From positions 41,179,501-41,243,500 of the forward strand of contig NC_092526.1 of NCBI RefSeq assembly GCF_037038585.1: a stretch of 64,000 nt of DNA. The letters run 5' to 3'. The notes under the pieces were generated by a model. It worked only from the letters and a program-made list of their open reading frames with translations. It did not search any database and was not told the DNA's origin. Within the stretch, counting starts at the first letter, position 1, and each line of letters opens with the position of its first letter. The DNA is from Patagioenas fasciata (taxonomy: Eukaryota > Chordata > Aves > Columbiformes > Columbidae). A program made the position numbers and the translations under genes. Shown here piece by piece: positions 52,300-64,000 of the stretch.

Positions 52300-55200
52300 C
52301 ATACAGTGCTTTTGACAATTGGTTTTGTGGTGTTTTCCCTACTTCTCCCCCTTTTTTTTAAAAAAAAAAAAAAAAAAGTAAAGAAAAAAACAAAAACACA
52401 GTTCAGAATCAGATATGTACGTTGGACCTTGACTACGTACTCAGAATCACAAATCAAATTGAGAGGTTCCTCCTTAAAAAGCTCTAAGTAATGTTAAGCT
52501 GCACCAAGTTCTACTAATTGGGTTGAACCTTCAATAATTTTTACAGAATGATGCCGATTGTTATCTTCACACCAAACCACTACAGTTTTATGAGACTTCC
52601 CAGAACCATCAACAAAAACTGTGCAAGTATGTAGAATCAGACCAGATACAAGTATGGCCTATGACCTGATGTTAAAGAATTGCAGGTTCTGAGCAATTTA
52701 CATTTTACATTTATGCATGCCAAAAGCTGTTCCGTTAAGAAAATCAGTTAGTGCAATTTACAAAGACATAGATTGCAAATAAAAAAAAAAATCAAAATTA
52801 AACTTCACAAATGGTACATGTAGGACAAAAGGATCATGGCCTATTGAGACTTAAATTCATTCCCTGCTTTTCTTGATCAGAGTAACAATCAGTATATCAG
52901 TCTGTTAGCAATCTCATCATACTGTCCCACAAGAGCCACAGGTTTTTTCTATGTTGTAGCTATAAACAGATAAATCTGCAAGTCCAATCGAATGCAGTCA
53001 GCCTGTAAGGTTGTCATAAATTTATTCCTCAAAATCTCTAACTCCATTTTGGCTGTCATATTTATTGGATATTGTTTTCCCTTACCGGATCGAAGTCCTG
53101 TTTCAGATCTATCAGTGCAGTGTTTGCTTTATCGAAACATTGGTTCTTAATATTAGTGGAAATACGGCATTCAAAATTTCCTAGGAGATTTTTCACTTGC
53201 ACAAGTAGATCTGCACCATCCAAGCAGCTTCTTGTAGGACATGTAACTAAACAGAATTCTCAGAAAATGTTATTTCAGCTTACAATTTACTTAACAGATC
53301 TTGACCGAAGAGAGGTACAGGGCTTTCTGGCAAATACAAGAATTCATGTATTAAAACTTTGTTCCAAATTTGGCATTCTATTAGTCTCAAAAAACACCTT
53401 TCCTTTCGTTTTATCCCATGACCTCAAAAACTAGCACAGTGAATTTACTAAGAAGTCTCTTACAACCAGTTACCACAGAATGAGTCTATATATATACATA
53501 TATATATATAATATTTTTGTTTAATTTCCCAGCTTCACTAGAACTATGGATCCACTGGTGATGCCTTTAAATTTCACCCTCAGACTCCTTCATGCAGTAT
53601 TACAGGTCTCTAGCAGTAACATTGCTTAGGGGAGGGGCGCGGGGGGGAATAAAACCTCCCTCTCACCCCCATCTGAGATGGCAAGACATCCAGCTCGGCA
53701 TGAAAACAAATCAGTTTGAACTCCACATCAAACCAGCCTGGCTCCACTCCACACCCAAATCAGTACCAGTCTGACCCAGAGAAGCACTGAGCACTCTGAC
53801 CCCCAAAAGCTGACCAGTGTGAAAAGACTGACTTCAGCAAGGAGGGAAAATGATGAGCTCTTTCCTCAGATGTGCCAAAACCTAGGAAACAAGACAGAAG
53901 CAAAAAGAAACAACACCAACAACCCCTGATTCAAAGCCGAGAAGCAACACAGTGCCACAACAAGGATGAGTGACAATACTCCAGGGAAAATAAAAGACAG
54001 AGTGGGGGGAGTAAAGCGGGAAAACAGGTTTTTCCTTTTTTTTTTTTTTTTTTTTTTGCAGTTCAGCTGTACCAAGGCCACGCAGCTGGTGTAACCGCTG
54101 GTATGAAGTAGGAGGCTCTGGCAAACTCCTCGCAGCTCGACACAGGCCTGGGATATTTTGCTTTTTTGTTTTCCCGTTTCATTCCAACCACAATACACTT
54201 CATATGCAATTCCAAGTAGCTCAGCAATAGTTACATTCCTCAGCCCCATTCACCTTTTACAAGTTACAGATGTCAAAAACCAGCATATTAAACATCAATC
54301 CATTATTCCATTTCCTTACATCCAAATCAGTTCATATTCTAGCAACTTTTAAATACAACTTCATACAATACCAAGTTCACATCCATCATACCATTTAAGT
54401 GCTTGTCTTTTTTTTTTTTTTTTTTTTTTTTGGCAAAGCAGAGTTTAACAATTTAAATTCTTTTCTGGTCTCAAAATTACTAGATAACAATATAAGCAAT
54501 TACTCTAATGCGGAAGGATGCATCCTAAGGGGGAACAAGGTGGAATTTTAGCAGTGGAACCGGTTCCCATTTTGTAATTATCTCCCCGAACAAAATTCTT
54601 TTGGTACCACATATAAATATGCAAATAAAAATACTGAGCTCAGACATGAAAATCAAATACCAAGTTCAAATATGTAGATAGATCAGAGTTACACTTATTC
54701 AAGACAATATCTTGATTTTAGCATTGCACCTTTGAACCACTTACTGCTCAGCCAGGTAGCGGTGCTGCTGGGTCTCCCTGACAAAACAGGTCAGTGCCCG
54801 CTGAAGCCCCATCAGCACCCGCCCCCCGCCGCTGCAGCAAGCTGGACCGGGCAAGGCTTTTATCAGTGTGTCATCTGGGGTGCTACAACTGTTATCCCAA
54901 AAACAGGGTTCTTTAATTGGTGTGCATACACAAGAGCCAAATTTAGTACATAGTGATGAAACACAGCCCATCACAGAGTTGTGCAAGTCTGAATGCCGGA
55001 ATAAAGCTAGCATGCTAGAAAGAAAAATAACAGCTACTACACACAAAATTTTACCATCACATTCACGCAGGAAAGAACGAAATTACTCATGATCTTCTGT
55101 ATTATCACAAAACGCACATTTTGAGTCTCATTCTCATTATTTAACAGTGTGTGAAATCACTGGACCACACAACAAAAGCCTACTAAAACTGCAACTTGCT

Positions 55201-57201
55201 TAAACAGATACCCACAAAGAAAACAGGTTAATGAAGAAAGCGTCTTGCAGACTTCAGCAAGTTTACTGTGACCTGTGTGTTATCAGTTAACTCTCTCTCA
55301 GCTTGTTGAAGTTCAAACCATTCCAGCTGTAAAACTGTCTGAAATGATTCAATGATCTCTTGTAGAGTTTTATTTTTGTCCTGCTCTTCTCGCTTTAGAA
55401 ACAACAAAAAGTTATACTTCAAGGTTCTATTCTCCGGACACTTTTCCCAATCATCAAACTTACACAGCAGCCACCATTAATTACAATATTTCACAAGATC
55501 TTCCTTCCTCATATTTCCAAGTGCTTTCCTATGTTCTAAAGCACCTCCCAATACCGATTTCTTATGAACACGACTGAAAACAGTCATTCCTGACCCCATC
55601 TCGTAAGTAGAAACTACGAGAAGAGGGAGGGAGGGGGGGAAAGCACAGGGCTGCTTGCAGCGCAAGTGGGAAAAGTGGGGAGAAGGTTTGACGGCGCACT
55701 TATACCACAAAGAAACAATTCTAACAACAACCAGTGAAACAATTAACTCACAGTCCCGACAAGCTGCTTGATTTTCAGAGAGTCCATACACAGAAACAGA
55801 TAATGTACTGTAAAACTCGCGATAACATGTTGATAGCGAACATTAGCATTCTCTACTGCGAATTTCAACACCAGTGCTTCCTTAGCTTCTAAGTTTTCAA
55901 CCTGCTTATTGATGGCCTCTAGAAGATGGTCAATAAATTGCATGTAATTCTCATTGGGACCCTGATTAATAGTTGCAAATGATTTGGCTGCTTTGTCAGT
56001 TTCAGGCACCTTTATCATAGCTTGATATGCGAGGTCTCTTGACTGCCTCAGGATTTCAGGAATTTATCGTGCCTGTAATTGTGGTATGTCAATTAGTGTC
56101 TCTTCCAAGAGTTGGGGGGTAAATCCCAGCTTTTTGGTAAGTTCGGTTTATGCTCTGAGACTCTACCCCCCCCCCTCAGGAATTTGCTCTGCAGCAGCGT
56201 GGGAGGGGGGTGGGGGCAGGCTGGGGGGACACAAATTTATAGAAATTACGTTATTTGGCTCAGTCTGGCTCACCACGGGAGGATCTTCCCCACCTAAATC
56301 TCCAGGCAAGGGGGGATAGGAAAAAAAAAATGTCCACTTTTTCCTTCTGCGACTGATAGCGGCGGGACAGAAGGTTGAACTGTGATCAATGGCGGTGACA
56401 CAGACGGTGGAACCGCGATTGATGATGGTGGAGCAGACGTTTGAGCCGTGATTGATGACAGTGGAGCAATCGGTTGAATGCACTGCTCTGACCGGTGCTC
56501 CGGGGGCCCCTCCCGAGATCGTATATAACCCAACGCTGTTTTTTCATGTGAGTCTTTCATAGCTTTTATCTGATCTTGGGGCTACACATACGTACACTCC
56601 TCCTCTATTCCTTTTAACTTTCCATGAAAGTGTTGCGGATCCTTATCCGTATCAGATAATATGGACTTGGGCGGTGCTGACGAACCTTTAGTAACAGGGC
56701 GGGTCGGAGTAGTACTTAATCTCGCCTTTTCCTCCGAATCTGGCCCAGGAGAGCCAGGAAGACCAACCCTCCCTGCTGTCTCTGCATGTTTCCGTTGCTC
56801 TTTTAATCCTCTCAAAGTCTCTAGCAAAAACTGACATGTTGTTAACAGTTCAGTTGTTTCTTTGCATCTTTCACTAGTGCTTTGCCCCATAGTAACACAG
56901 CCCTTCCTTCGTAAAGTCAGTTCGAGAGGGCTAATACCCTGCTTCTTCAGAAGCAACTTTCATGTAGATAATACAATACCCTCTTCTTTAGATAAGTTCC
57001 ACCCCCTCCTGTTCCCGGTAGCTCACCTACTCCTTAGCGAGGTGTCTTTTCAATGACCCGGATCTTCGGCAGCTCTTCTCGGCTGCTCTATCAGCTGTAC
57101 CGGGCTCCGTCTCCACAGCTCTCCTTTGGTTGTCACAGCTTCACGCTGTCTCCTCTTCATGCGAGATCCTCTTCAGGCAGGATCACGTCGGGGTCACCAT
57201 A
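52300..57201 (-). pseudogene. Gag-pol remnants of the right class II provirus
   Basis: Same content as the left copy in reverse: primer-binding site (57,199-57,182), class II matrix/capsid (56,890-55,743), gammaretrovirus-like matrix (55,599-55,228), cysteine-rich stretch (55,082-54,741), shared module (54,610-54,030, with GGAACCGGTTCC at 54,556-54,567), protease scrap (about 53,350) and RNase H/integrase ends (52,620-52,120). The lesions are the same stops and frameshifts as in the left arm, so they predate the duplication or were homogenised after it. Confidence 0.8.
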
Positions 57202-57538
57202 TGTTGTGGTTGAGACGGACAAACGACATGGACCAAGTTCTTCCAGGATGAAAGTAGTAGATGCCATTTATCGCCACAAGTGCATTTTTATACAGTTTTA
57301 CCAATTCATGTGTCTCTTCACTATTGGTTACAAGTTACAGCAGTAACATCTCATTGGCTAATTTTGCTATCATCAGTGTTACTCTTCTACTCCCTTCTCT
57401 CTCACGGGTACATCCTTAATACCTCCGGATACTCCTTTACTCCCATCTTTCTCATGGGTAGGCCTTCATATCTTCAAGGCTAATTTCTGTCCCATGCCCT
57501 CTGTCAGGGAATCCACGGACCCACTGTAGTCCCCCACA
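57202..57538 (-). repeat. 5' LTR of the right class II provirus
   Basis: Mirror of 36,671-37,007 and identical to it by eye, including the GATAAA variant of the poly(A) signal. Confidence 0.9.
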
Positions 57539-59021
57539 CTCGATGATCATTGTGTGCCCCTTCCAACTCAGGACATTCCATGATTCTATGAAATACTTGG
57601 TCAAAAGTCCGTGTTTTCATTTTATAAATGAAATGTAAACACATACATGATGTGCATGTCCACTGTGTGCATATGGGGACATGAACCCAAGGGAACACAA
57701 ATGCTGTCAGATATTCCTTGGGATGCAATAAAGGTCAGTGGGACAGAGATGGTGTTCAGGGGTCTCTTCCGACCTGCGTTATTGTAGGATTCCATGAATC
57801 TTTGCCTAGGTGAGCTCTTTCACATGGGAATTGACAGAGGAAGAAGGAAAAACTGGGACAGAAGCAGAAATATAAAAATGCCCCAGAGTAAATACAGCAA
57901 TTCCTCTGAGGAACGTTTCTCCACTCAAACCCTTGATAGGAAATCTATTGGATAAATTTGATGAAAGCAGCTTAGTTTGATCTGCTCACACACAGGACCA
58001 CAAGGAGGATGATGGCTGGGTACGATGTCATGTGGTCACTTGTGTCTCAGGAACTCATAGTCCAGTAGGAAGCCAATGGCTGTGGAGGGGACTGTGAGGT
58101 CACTTCTGCCTCTGCAGGGGATAGGCCAACAGCAGGAACATGGCTGGGAAAGGACTGTGAGGTCACAGATAGGAGATGAGCAATCAGGCCCAATCAGCAT
58201 GGCTTGATGAAAGGCAGGTCCTGCTTGACCAACCTGATCTCCTTCTATGACACGGTGACCAGCTGAGCAGATGAGGGAAAGTCTGTTGTGGGGAGTGAAT
58301 CCGCCACACAGGTTGTAGATGTTGTGTCCTTAGACTGCAGTAAAACCTTTGACACTGTATCCCACAGCATCTCCTGGAGAAGCTGCAGCTCATGGCCTGG
58401 ATGGAGTATCTGCGCTGGGTAAAGAACTGGCTGGAAGGTATTTTGTCCCCTGGAGCCATTTGTTCCCTTCCTGTACACATGGGCATCCCATGAATGCATC
58501 ACTGCTCTCTACCCCAGTGTAGACAGGCACAAGACCTTCTCCATCTGGACCTCTCACCTCACCTGTGCCACTGTTTTCTACAGCACCCTCATCCTTGACT
58601 GTGGGATGCCCAGAACAGTGCTCCTGAGACATTTTGCCAAAGTTTTTTTTTTTTCTACACCTTCCCCACATTGCTGCTCAATCCCCTCATCCACAGCTTA
58701 AGGACCAGAAAGGTTTGGTACAAGTGAGGCATTGAGAAAAATGGTCAGTAAAGCTTTGAGGTGCACAGAGAGCCAATCAACATGTTGGCCTACTTTTCTG
58801 AACAGGCCCAGACGACCAGCACAGCATTTGCTGTGTCCCAGAAACTCACCTGGAAGGTTGGGATATGGAGAAAAGCTTTGGTCTGGGCAGGGACAGACAG
58901 GTGCTGGTGGAACTGGCTGGTGTGACCGTGAGACATCTCTCAAACACCTCAGAAAAGTCCTGGCTCTCAGGGACGATGCATGGTCCTTTGAGAAAGAAAA
59001 TATCAAATATGACTTCTCATA
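57539..59021. repeat. End of block D and block E, third copy
   Basis: 57,539-57,600 is the CR1 3' end interrupted by the provirus. 57,735-59,021 matches 13,406-14,682 and 27,141-28,432. An old CR1 RT fragment (+) lies at 58,160-58,480. No host gene is seen. Confidence 0.8.
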
Positions 59022-59545
59022 GAATCATAGAATTGTTTTTGGAAGAGACCCTTAAGATCATCACATCCAACCATAACCTAAATCTGGCACTAAACCATGT
59101 CCCTAAGAGCCTCATCTGTATGTCTTTTAAACACCTTCAGTGATGGGGACTCCACAACCTCACTGGGCAGTCTGTTCCGTTGCTTCAAAACCCTTTCCCT
59201 GAAGAATTTTTTCCTAATATCCAATTTAAACCTCCCCTTGTGCAACTTGAGGCCATTTTTTCTTGTCCTATCACTTGCTACTTGGGAGAAGAGACCAACA
59301 CGCACCGTGATAAAACCTCCTTTCAGGTAGTTGTAGATAGCGACAAGGTCTTCCCTCAGCCTCCTTTTCTCAAGGCTGAACAGCCCCAGCTCCCTCAACC
59401 GCTCCTCATCAGACTGGTGCTCCAGACCCTTCACCAGCCTTATCACCCTCTTCTGACTGCTCTCCAGCACCTCAATGTCTGCCTTGCCATGAGGGGCCTA
59501 AAACTGACCCCAGGATTCAAGGTGCAGCCTCACCAGTCCTGCTAA
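59022..59545 (-). mobile_element. CR1 3' end with open RT tail
   Basis: Minus-strand CR1 terminus. The frame at 59,470-59,090 (126 codons) is the C-terminal part of CR1 ORF2, with [18 protein letters not shown] and the [14 protein letters not shown] segment, and has no stop. The paralogues at 14,683 and 28,433 are broken or shortened. Confidence 0.85.
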
Positions 59546-62500
59546 AGCTCTGATTGAATCAAGGCTTGAACACCTTGGTGTGACCCAGTTTCTGACAGGT
59601 TGGACTGCAGACTCCTGAGGTCCCTTCAACCTCAGTTCTCTTAGAGTCCCATTGTGATGTTGGGTTCTGTTTCTAACTGGAGCAGAGCAGACGATGATGG
59701 GGCAGGATCCACCTGTTCTGTAGGTGACCATCTAAACCAACATCTCAACCAGTGAACCAGCCAACACCTCAGTGTGACTCACTCTGGGCAAAGTGTGAGG
59801 AGTCCTGGGCAGGGAAGGTTTAGAGGGCATGAGGTGCTGTGCAAGACACAAAATGATCTTGGCTTAATGCTTGTAGGCCCATCAGATGTCAGTTAATGTC
59901 AATAAAAATTAAAATAAGAAGAACTGAAGACAAAGATCCAAAGCAAAGAATGGTGTCAACATAATTTAATCAATTAATAAGTTATTTAATTAATTATTTG
60001 TAAAGTCTTTGTAGGGGATTTACTCTTCTTTGAAAAGGAGTTTTCCAGAAGTTGGCATGGATTTAGACACACAAATGTCTTCAGCTCCAGGGACACAAGC
60101 ACCGGTGCCAGTGTAGATGCCCCGGGAACTCCTGCCCAGTCTTCACCTGCATTGCAAGGTGCTCTGGTCTCCACAGGTCCTGTGTGATAGATGCCAATCC
60201 CAGACCAGCACCTCAGGTACTCTGGGGCCCCTAAAATGGCACTGGCTGTTTATGGTGAGACAACTGGTGACTGATGTCTGCCTGGAAAGGTGCACTTTTG
60301 CGTTGTTGTTTTGCTTGTGTTTTGTTGTTGTTGTTATTGCTGGGGTTTTTTTGGTTTTGATTGTTATTGTTTAGTTGGTTTGGGGTTTTTTTTGCTTTGG
60401 TTTTGTGGGGATTTTTGTTTCTTTTGTTTGGTTGGTTTGTTTGATTGGAGATTTCTGTTTAGTTGTTTTTTTAACATATTAAAATTTAAAAGAAAAAAAC
60501 CAAAAAGTGAATTAGCAGGAAGAGTACTAAGGGTAGGAGAAGAAATATTGGTCTTCCCCTGTACTTCTATTATCAACACTATTATTTCATCTCCCTCGTC
60601 ATTCAGGAGTTTCCATCTCTCCTGATTATATGTCCCTGTCAAAGGACAACTTTCCAGCAGACTGTCTGAATGTTTGCCCTTCCCAGTGCTCTCAGGTTTC
60701 TCCTCCACTTGCTCTTTCGTCATTCAGTGGCCTCTCAACTGTCTGGTTTCTGCTTTGAACTTCAGGGAGTTACAAACTTGTCCCATTCTTCAGAGGTCTA
60801 ATTAATATAGCAGTCAACACCTTAATTGTGTTCATTTCTATCCTTTCCTATCTCTTTGTCTAAAACAGTTCTTGTGTGGATGTCCCTTGTGGATGGTGGA
60901 CCTCATCAGATCCAGCTTACACACACAGTCGAGGAAAGTGTTTTACTGTTTATTAAACTGTGCAGTATTTACACAGGAGAGCAGGTGGAGCTGGTGCACA
61001 GGAGCTGCAGCATCTCCTGCAGAGCTCAGTGGAGAAGTCTGATGTGAGGAAAAGTGATGCAAGTCTTTGGTGGCCAATGAGTGAACCAGCAGACTGGGAG
61101 TGGGGGGTGAGGAGCGAGGTTGTCCATACAGTGTCCAGCCTCAAGGACTGTTCTCTTGCCTGTCCAGATGTCTTCAGGAGATCCTCTGGATCAATGTCCA
61201 TTGTAGAATGCTGCTGTCACTTCTTCTATACACTGAAAAATGATAGAAAACACTCTTGAAAGAAAAAACCTGCTTATTGAAATCTTCTTTGAAATCTTCA
61301 TCATTAAGTGTCCCATTGAAACCTTTCCAGTTAGTTCTACAAGTCTTGAAGATTTGAAGAATATTACAGAAAGAAACATCGCTCGTTAGGGCTTTCTGGT
61401 TTTTAATGAGCACATGATGTATTTGGTGCTGAGTCCATGAACCTCAGATACCAAGGACAGACTGAAGAATCTGCTCAAGAAGTCTATGTCAGAAGCAAAC
61501 TCCAAAGTACCTTGAAGCATTAATGGGCCCCGCTGAGGGCTGTTACTGACAAAGCCTCCCCAGGGACTCGTTAGAGCAGATAATTGGAGGCTGTGATTGC
61601 ATCAGGGAAGGGCAAAGTGCAGCAGCTCTGATGCTGAGAAAACCCTTGATGAAAGACAATGGCCAAGAGTTGACCACCAGCCCCTAGGAAGGGAGATCCT
61701 GTCCCTCACATGTGGCTCAGGGCTCTTCCTGGGGATGTGGGGAGTGCGATGCCCAGTGCAGGACAATGGAGTGACACTCCCTGGGGAGTGCAAGGAGGCA
61801 ATGGGGTGCCGTGGCCGTGACAACCATGTGTCTCCTCTTAGGCCTTTGAACACAAGCCATAGCCAAGGGGACAAAGACCTTGGCTCTTTCAGGGACATTC
61901 AGCCTCACTCTTGGCCACCTCCACCACGGTCCATCCTACACTGCGTTCAGAATGACATTTCTTTATCCTGAGCTCCACTCTGGACCTCCAGAGCTGCAAA
62001 GTTTCTGATGGTTTTCCTTTCTCATGCTGTTCCTTTCATCAAAAAAAAAAAAAAAAAAAAGAAAAAAAAAAGAAAAAAAAGTCCATCATCTTGGAAAGTG
62101 GTTTTCAGGATTTCTGAAGCTACTACTACCATTTCTTGTCATGGTTTTACCACAACCACCAACTAAGACCTTGATAGCTGCTCACATCCTGCTCCCAGTC
62201 CCCAAGTGGGATAAGGGAGAGAACTGAAAGGGAAAAGAGAAAGTTGTTGGTTTAGAAAAAATGAATAAGACAATAAAAATCATAAACATAATACACTACT
62301 ACTAATAATAAACTAGGATATGCATGAAGTAAAATATATGATACTCAGTGCAATTCTCCACAAAACTCCAGTTGTGCTGAACAGCCAGTCCTGCAGAAGA
62401 GAGCACCTTGGTCCTGAACAGCCCATCCCAGCAAGAGAGAGCAAAACAGCAACAGGCAGAAAGGCCCAAAGACCAACTGCAAAATGGCAGAATAGCAAAA

Positions 62501-64000
62501 GGCCGAACTGACATTGAACTCCTGACAGAATGACACTTCTGAATGGAACAACCAAACTAGCTGTTAAACCCGAAGTGATGGATGTAACAAGCCTTAAAAG
62601 CTGGCTCCAGCTTTAGACTGAGCATGACGCTAATCATAGGGAATATTTTCATTGATTAGCCTGCATGTCAATCCAGGTGCTGTCCTGTCTGTGTTCCCCC
62701 CTGCCAATTTGCATTTGCAGCTGGATGGTCAAAGAAGTACCTGGTTTCCCTGACAACAACAAAGATATCAGTGAGTTCTGACAATCCTTTCGTAGGAAAT
62801 GGCAAACACTGTAAAGCTGCTAAAAAGAAAAAAAATAATGCTATCCCAGGGAAGAAACAGCGTTATCTCACTATGCTCATAGGAAATCTAAACAAAAGAG
62901 TGTACTGGCTGTGAAGGAGAGAGGTTCAAAATACATGAAGAAAATTAACTCAATTTCAGTAGAAACAGCTTGTTTCCTCAGGCTCCACTTCACCAGGCTA
63001 AAGAAGTTTGGGTCTCTCAACATCTCCACACATGACCCAGACTTTCTCTGGCCACACGACAGCTCCTCCACATTCCTCTAGAATGGGGAACCTCACACTG
63101 GGACACACCGCTCCAGCTGTGACCACACCAGTGCTGAGTCAAGATGGGCAATAACTGCCCTTGTCTGGATGGCCATGCTCCTCCCAGTGCAGCCCAATGT
63201 GCTCATGGGCATATTCCTGCTTAGCACCACTGAGAACTGGCTGAACATCCAGGCTCAGAGGGTTGTGACTAGTGGTACCATGTACTAGAGGTACCATGAG
63301 GAGCACTGAAGGACACTATGTCCCTACCCAACATCTCCTCCCCACAGATGTCTCTTGGGTCCATGGAAACCTCTCAGTGACAAGAGGGAGAGCACTGTCT
63401 GTATGGGGTGGAGGAGATGGAGTCTGGAATGAGGGTCCTGGGGCAGTTTCTCCTGGTTGTTCATGCAGCAATACACTGGGCTGGATATTTGGAGAGAGGA
63501 ATTCTTCCTAAGGGCCTCCAATGGGCATGGGGATGGTCTACAGTTTCCCACATGCTGCCTTTTCTGGTGGAGATCGCAGAGACTGCCAGTCTTTTAGAGG
63601 AGCCAGGACAGTCCTTGTCCTTCCTCTGGTCACAGCTGGACCCCAGTTCTCCAGCTTGGCCCCAGCTCAGGAGCCTTGTCTAGAGGTGACTTTTGGGGTA
63701 AGGTTGGCAAGAGGGATGCATAAGTTTGTCTTAAGGACATGTGATGAGCATCAGGACTGAAGTACCAGAGCAGAAGGATGTGGCTTCTGGGTGAACACTT
63801 TTTTCAGTGCAAGTCCAGACACAGGGTCCCAGACTTGCCTTCCATGCCACCCTTCACGAGGGATGATGAAGTAAGAGATGGCAAGTGGGGGACACCAGTC
63901 CTTCTCCAGTTACTTCCCAGGCCTGGTGAAGCACCAGGACAGCAAGGGCTTCTGGCCCTGCACCCTGCACCTGCTCTTTCTTGGGGGTCTAAAGCTCTGG
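59546..64000. repeat. Block F, second copy (to the window end)
   Basis: Direct duplicate of 28,986-34,100. It contains a TTTTG-rich run (60,295-60,480) and an A-rich run (62,040-62,083). It has only single copies of the 51-bp and 450-bp units and no TATCC array. Short hydrophobic frames near 62,302-62,555 (minus) parallel those in the first copy but show no recognisable domain. I see no supportable gene. Confidence 0.75.

Larger units (their letters stand above)
50679..57538 (-). mobile_element. Class II (alpharetrovirus-like) provirus, right copy
   Basis: Minus-strand provirus with both LTRs. Its 5' two-thirds (57,538-52,012) are the mirror image of the left copy. From 52,011 downwards it continues into env and a full 3' LTR, which the left copy lacks. 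Flanks do not match: the 5' side is CR1/block D (ATCATCGAG in element sense), the 3' side is block A. This is therefore not a simple insertion but the product of recombination. The two LTRs differ at about seven positions including one indel (about 2%). Confidence 0.88.
52012..57734 (-). repeat. Right arm of the giant inverted repeat
   Basis: Mirror of 36,475-42,195. Single-base differences from the left arm cluster at the inner end (52,012 to about 52,590). The outer part is identical by eye except homopolymer lengths. Outside 57,734 block E continues normally, whereas outside the left arm an OR pseudogene starts. Confidence 0.95.

Noticed and set aside
36475..57734. Inverted repeat as terminal inverted repeats of a large DNA transposon
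   Set aside because: The arms are proviral sequence with host flank, have no target-site duplication at 36,474/57,735, and the spacer has no transposase.
1..64000. tRNA, rRNA or other structured RNA genes
   Set aside because: No cloverleaf or rRNA-like sequence was recognised by eye; the only tRNA-related sequence is the tRNA-Trp primer-binding site of the provirus.

Overview
This window is avian genomic DNA. The evidence is the CR1 LINEs on both strands, three different families of bird-type endogenous retrovirus (ERV), and an intact class II olfactory receptor (OR) of the family-14 type that is expanded in birds. I see no L1/Alu-type repeats and no bacterial gene structure. The species cannot be fixed from sequence alone. 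Only one gene looks intact, the OR at 8,611-9,525 (+). A second OR at 35,553-36,474 (-) is a pseudogene. Everything else is duplicated spacer, LINEs or ERVs.

The spacer is built from a few blocks, copied in both orientations. Blocks A-B-C (1-2,970) recur inverted at 9,650-12,055, directly at 34,330-35,420, and in part at 48,775-50,678. In the two OR units the OR 3' end points towards block C. Blocks D-E (12,056-14,922) recur at 25,804-28,985 and 57,539-59,545. Block D, with the start of E, also recurs inverted at 36,475-36,670, 42,218-42,982 and 48,667-48,774. Block F (28,986-34,300) recurs directly at 59,546-64,000. The window is therefore an OR-bearing segmental-duplication cluster.

Retroelements sit in this scaffold. 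(1) 15,453-25,803 (-) is a decayed gammaretrovirus-like (class I) provirus, itself hit by a 5'-truncated CR1 (21,405-24,205) and by a solo LTR with a 5-bp target duplication (19,029-19,681). (2) 36,671-42,217 (+) and 50,679-57,538 (-) are two copies of one class II, alpharetrovirus-like provirus with a tRNA-Trp primer-binding site and a mosaic interior. They form the arms of a near-perfect inverted repeat of about 5.7 kb around a 9.8-kb spacer. (3) 42,983-48,666 (+), inside that spacer, is a young ERV-L-like provirus (5-bp target duplication TCCCA, LTRs about 1% different). It keeps gag, protease, reverse transcriptase and RNase H but has lost most of its integrase. Its gag/pro junction carries a textbook -1 ribosomal frameshift signal.

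The most notable observations are the large palindrome, whose arms are far more alike than the LTRs inside one arm; its outer edge lying exactly on the start codon of the OR pseudogene; the class I/class II mosaic provirus; and the ERV-L frameshift signal and transmembrane/coiled-coil Gag. Element borders were read by eye from repeat comparisons. LTR borders are usually good to a few bases; CR1 and duplication borders may be off by tens of bases.
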